From positions 1 through 14,528 of the forward strand of contig DATFMH010000158.1 in assembly GCA_035267045.1 (NCBI GenBank): a stretch of DNA of 14,528 nt, written 5' to 3'. The position numbers were made by a program, and so were the translations under genes. Within the stretch, counting starts at the first letter, position 1; every line of letters starts with the position of its first letter. This DNA is from DATFMH01 sp035267045. GTDB taxonomy: Bacteria; Bacteroidota; Rhodothermia; Balneolales; DATFMH01. Shown one piece after another: positions 13,332 to 14,528 of the stretch. The notes under the pieces were generated by a model. It did no database searches, was not told the origin of the DNA, and saw nothing but the letters and a program-made list of their open reading frames with translations.

Positions 13332-14154
13332 AATATAATGCCATCGAGAAGCGCCGGCGGTATTGCCGGGTGACAGGATGTTCATTGCCTAAAAGCGTAA
13401 ATATGGCAATACATGCTTTTCTCGGTCCCTCATTATCCATCGAACGATCTTTGATAAGGCAATCAATGAATCTTTCAAGTGCTCCCTCAAAATTATTTTC
13501 AGACAGTAATTGCGCCCCTGCCTTATATTCCGCAACAACACTATCGTTATTACCCGTAACCCTTACTTTGTTATTGGCAACCTTGATTAAGTGTTGAATA
13601 GTCTCAAATGTCTGTTGTTCTATTTCATATTTGGGTTCTTCCGATAAGGTTTTCATGTATTGACCGGCTTTATCCAGATCATCCGGCAGATATAACATAG
13701 CCAACAGAGCTAAACGGTCCTTATCATCCGTATTTCCATTTACCATATTGGCCAATACTTCACGGGCCTTATCTCTGTTACCGTCTTTTAAGTATTTTTC
13801 ATAGGCCTCTTTTGAATCATTTTCATCTTCGGAAGCTGGTAAATTATCTTGTAACCATTTCCGTATCTGATGTTCGGGCAGGGCACCCGTGAATTCAGCT
13901 AAAATGCTTTTCTGATATACCATCTTTACCGATGGAATACTCCGAACCCTGAATTGGGCGGCAATTTGAGGGAATTCTTCCGTATTAATTTTAACAAGTT
14001 TCCATTTCCCGGCTGCCTGACCGGCTAATTTCTCAAGGGTCGGACTTAACATACGGCATGGGCCACACCATTCGGCCCAAAAATCAATAACAACAGGTAT
14101 ATTGTCACTTGACTCTATAACATCCTTATTGAAATCTTTCATTTCATATGCCAT
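13330..14154 (-). CDS. thioredoxin-TPR protein, CnoX/YbbN-like
   Basis: A 274-residue cytosolic protein with two parts. Residues 1-108 are a thioredoxin domain with an intact WCGPC active site (Cys30, Cys33) and the cis-proline Pro74 in RSIPSV. Residues about 113-274 are TPR-like helices ending in EHPVTRQYRRRFSMALY, very like the C-terminus of E. coli YbbN/CnoX. CnoX holds unfolding proteins during oxidative stress and passes them to GroEL. The E. coli protein has lost one active-site cysteine, while this one keeps both, so it should also be redox-active. The ATG at 14154 is right before the domain (MAYEMKDF); there is no Shine-Dalgarno site. It lies 80 nt after the small hypothetical gene, probably in one transcript. 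Its stop overlaps a repeat patch. Domain calls are secure; chaperone function is inferred from the family. Confidence 0.9.
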   Translation of the reverse strand: MAYEMKDFNKDVIESSDNIPVVIDFWAEWCGPCRMLSPTLEKLAGQAAGKWKLVKINTEEFPQIAAQFRVRSIPSVKMVYQKSILAEFTGALPEHQIRKWLQDNLPASEDENDSKEAYEKYLKDGNRDKAREVLANMVNGNTDDKDRLALLAMLYLPDDLDKAGQYMKTLSEEPKYEIEQQTFETIQHLIKVANNKVRVTGNNDSVVAEYKAGAQLLSENNFEGALERFIDCLIKDRSMDNEGPRKACIAIFTLLGNEHPVTRQYRRRFSMALY

Positions 14155-14234
14155 ACAAGGAATAAGCTTTAAAATTCAATGATAATGATAAACTGAATTT
14201 GGGTAAAAATATTTTTAACAGAAGACAGGAATAA

Positions 14235-14429
14235 TCAGCTTTCTTTTTCTGTTTTTCCCGATTTTTTATCTGATTCATCAGATATCGTCTCGAGCCAGCG
14301 GTTCGCTCCCTTAACAGCATCATGTAACTGGGCATTTTTAATCCACGCGCGGCCGCCGTCATGTTTCAAACGTTTGAAATTCTTGTACTTTATAGCCTGT
14401 TTATGTAAATCCGGCATTTCTCTTGTCAT
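14235..14429 (-). CDS. small basic hypothetical protein
   Basis: A 64-residue predicted protein upstream of the thioredoxin-TPR gene. It is highly charged: the first half is rich in Lys/Arg (HKQAIKYKNFKRLKHDGGRAW), the second ends in an acidic/lysine tail (SDESDKKSGKTEKES). There is a helical stretch in the middle (NAQLHDAVKGANRWLE). It has no signal peptide or membrane segment. The higher GC of the frame than the flanks, amphipathic composition and position 80 nt before a co-directional gene favour a real gene. A competing 72-codon frame on the same strand (14144-14362) has a low-complexity, Leu/Ser-rich translation and looks like a shadow. I do not recognise the family; the basic part suggests nucleic-acid or ribosome contact, but this is a guess. 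Confidence 0.55.
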   Translation of the reverse strand: MTREMPDLHKQAIKYKNFKRLKHDGGRAWIKNAQLHDAVKGANRWLETISDESDKKSGKTEKES

Positions 14430-14528
14430 AATAAATTTCTTATTAACAAATTCTTTGTTCTATTTCGAATAGTAAATATAAATAAAATTAATCATCTGTA
14501 ACATAACTGAATTGCATAGAACACTGAC

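Noticed and set aside
13173..13385. A 70-codon open frame on the minus strand after the thioredoxin-TPR gene
   Set aside because: It overlaps the end of that gene in another frame, and its sequence is explained by heptad and AGCATC-type repeats; its Asp/Ala-rich translation reflects the repeat.
14144..14362. A 72-codon open frame on the minus strand over the thioredoxin start
   Set aside because: It overlaps the better 64-codon frame and the thioredoxin start; the Leu/Ser/Lys-rich translation comes from the AT-rich gap.

Overview
The window is an ordinary-looking chromosomal segment of a Bacteroidota bacterium, probably of the Bacteroidales/Marinilabiliales type. The evidence is a moderately AT-rich composition, almost no Shine-Dalgarno sites, four SPII lipoproteins, a GWxTD-family lipoprotein, and a perfect Bacteroidota-type promoter (TTTG, 19 bp, TATCTTTG) in front of rplU. 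No phage, insertion sequence, CRISPR array, tRNA or rRNA is visible. All genes are on the minus strand except an alpha/beta hydrolase and ridA pair at 6757-7969.

Layout from left to right. Positions 1-684 hold no gene; they contain a perfect 7-bp tandem array, a long-range inverted repeat and a hairpin. Next come a biosynthetic-type thiolase (685-1866), then a two-gene unit of a PLP-dependent cystathionine gamma-synthase/lyase followed after 8 nt by a small NTF2-like lipoprotein with a TTG start (3825-2144). A strong terminator separates this from two tandem paralogous TPR lipoproteins (3919-6592). A divergent intergenic region leads into the hydrolase-ridA pair, whose genes overlap by 41 nt. 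Convergent to it is a translationally coupled pair, an active-looking M23 endopeptidase followed by a GWxTD lipoprotein (11539-8059). Then come a FAHD1-like acylpyruvase (11738-12403), the ribosomal protein pair rplU-rpmA with its own promoter and terminator, a CnoX/YbbN-type thioredoxin-TPR protein and a small basic hypothetical protein.

By function the genes fall into central carbon and amino-acid metabolism (thiolase, CGS, acylpyruvase, RidA), cell-envelope proteins (four lipoproteins and one M23 peptidase), translation (L21, L27) and proteostasis (thioredoxin-TPR). None of the four lipoproteins has an acidic cluster after the acylated cysteine, so they are more likely periplasm-facing than surface-exposed.

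The most unusual structure is not a gene. Several intergenic regions carry short arrays with a 7-bp period: the perfect GGTTGTC array, and degenerate runs of heptads ending in GTC or TC near 435, 588, 631, 1980 and 13304, plus NATCCGG-type heptads at 13235. This looks like a dispersed heptanucleotide repeat family restricted to non-coding DNA. I found no convincing new defence or mobile system. The best protein-level leads are the M23-GWxTD pair and the tandem TPR lipoproteins.
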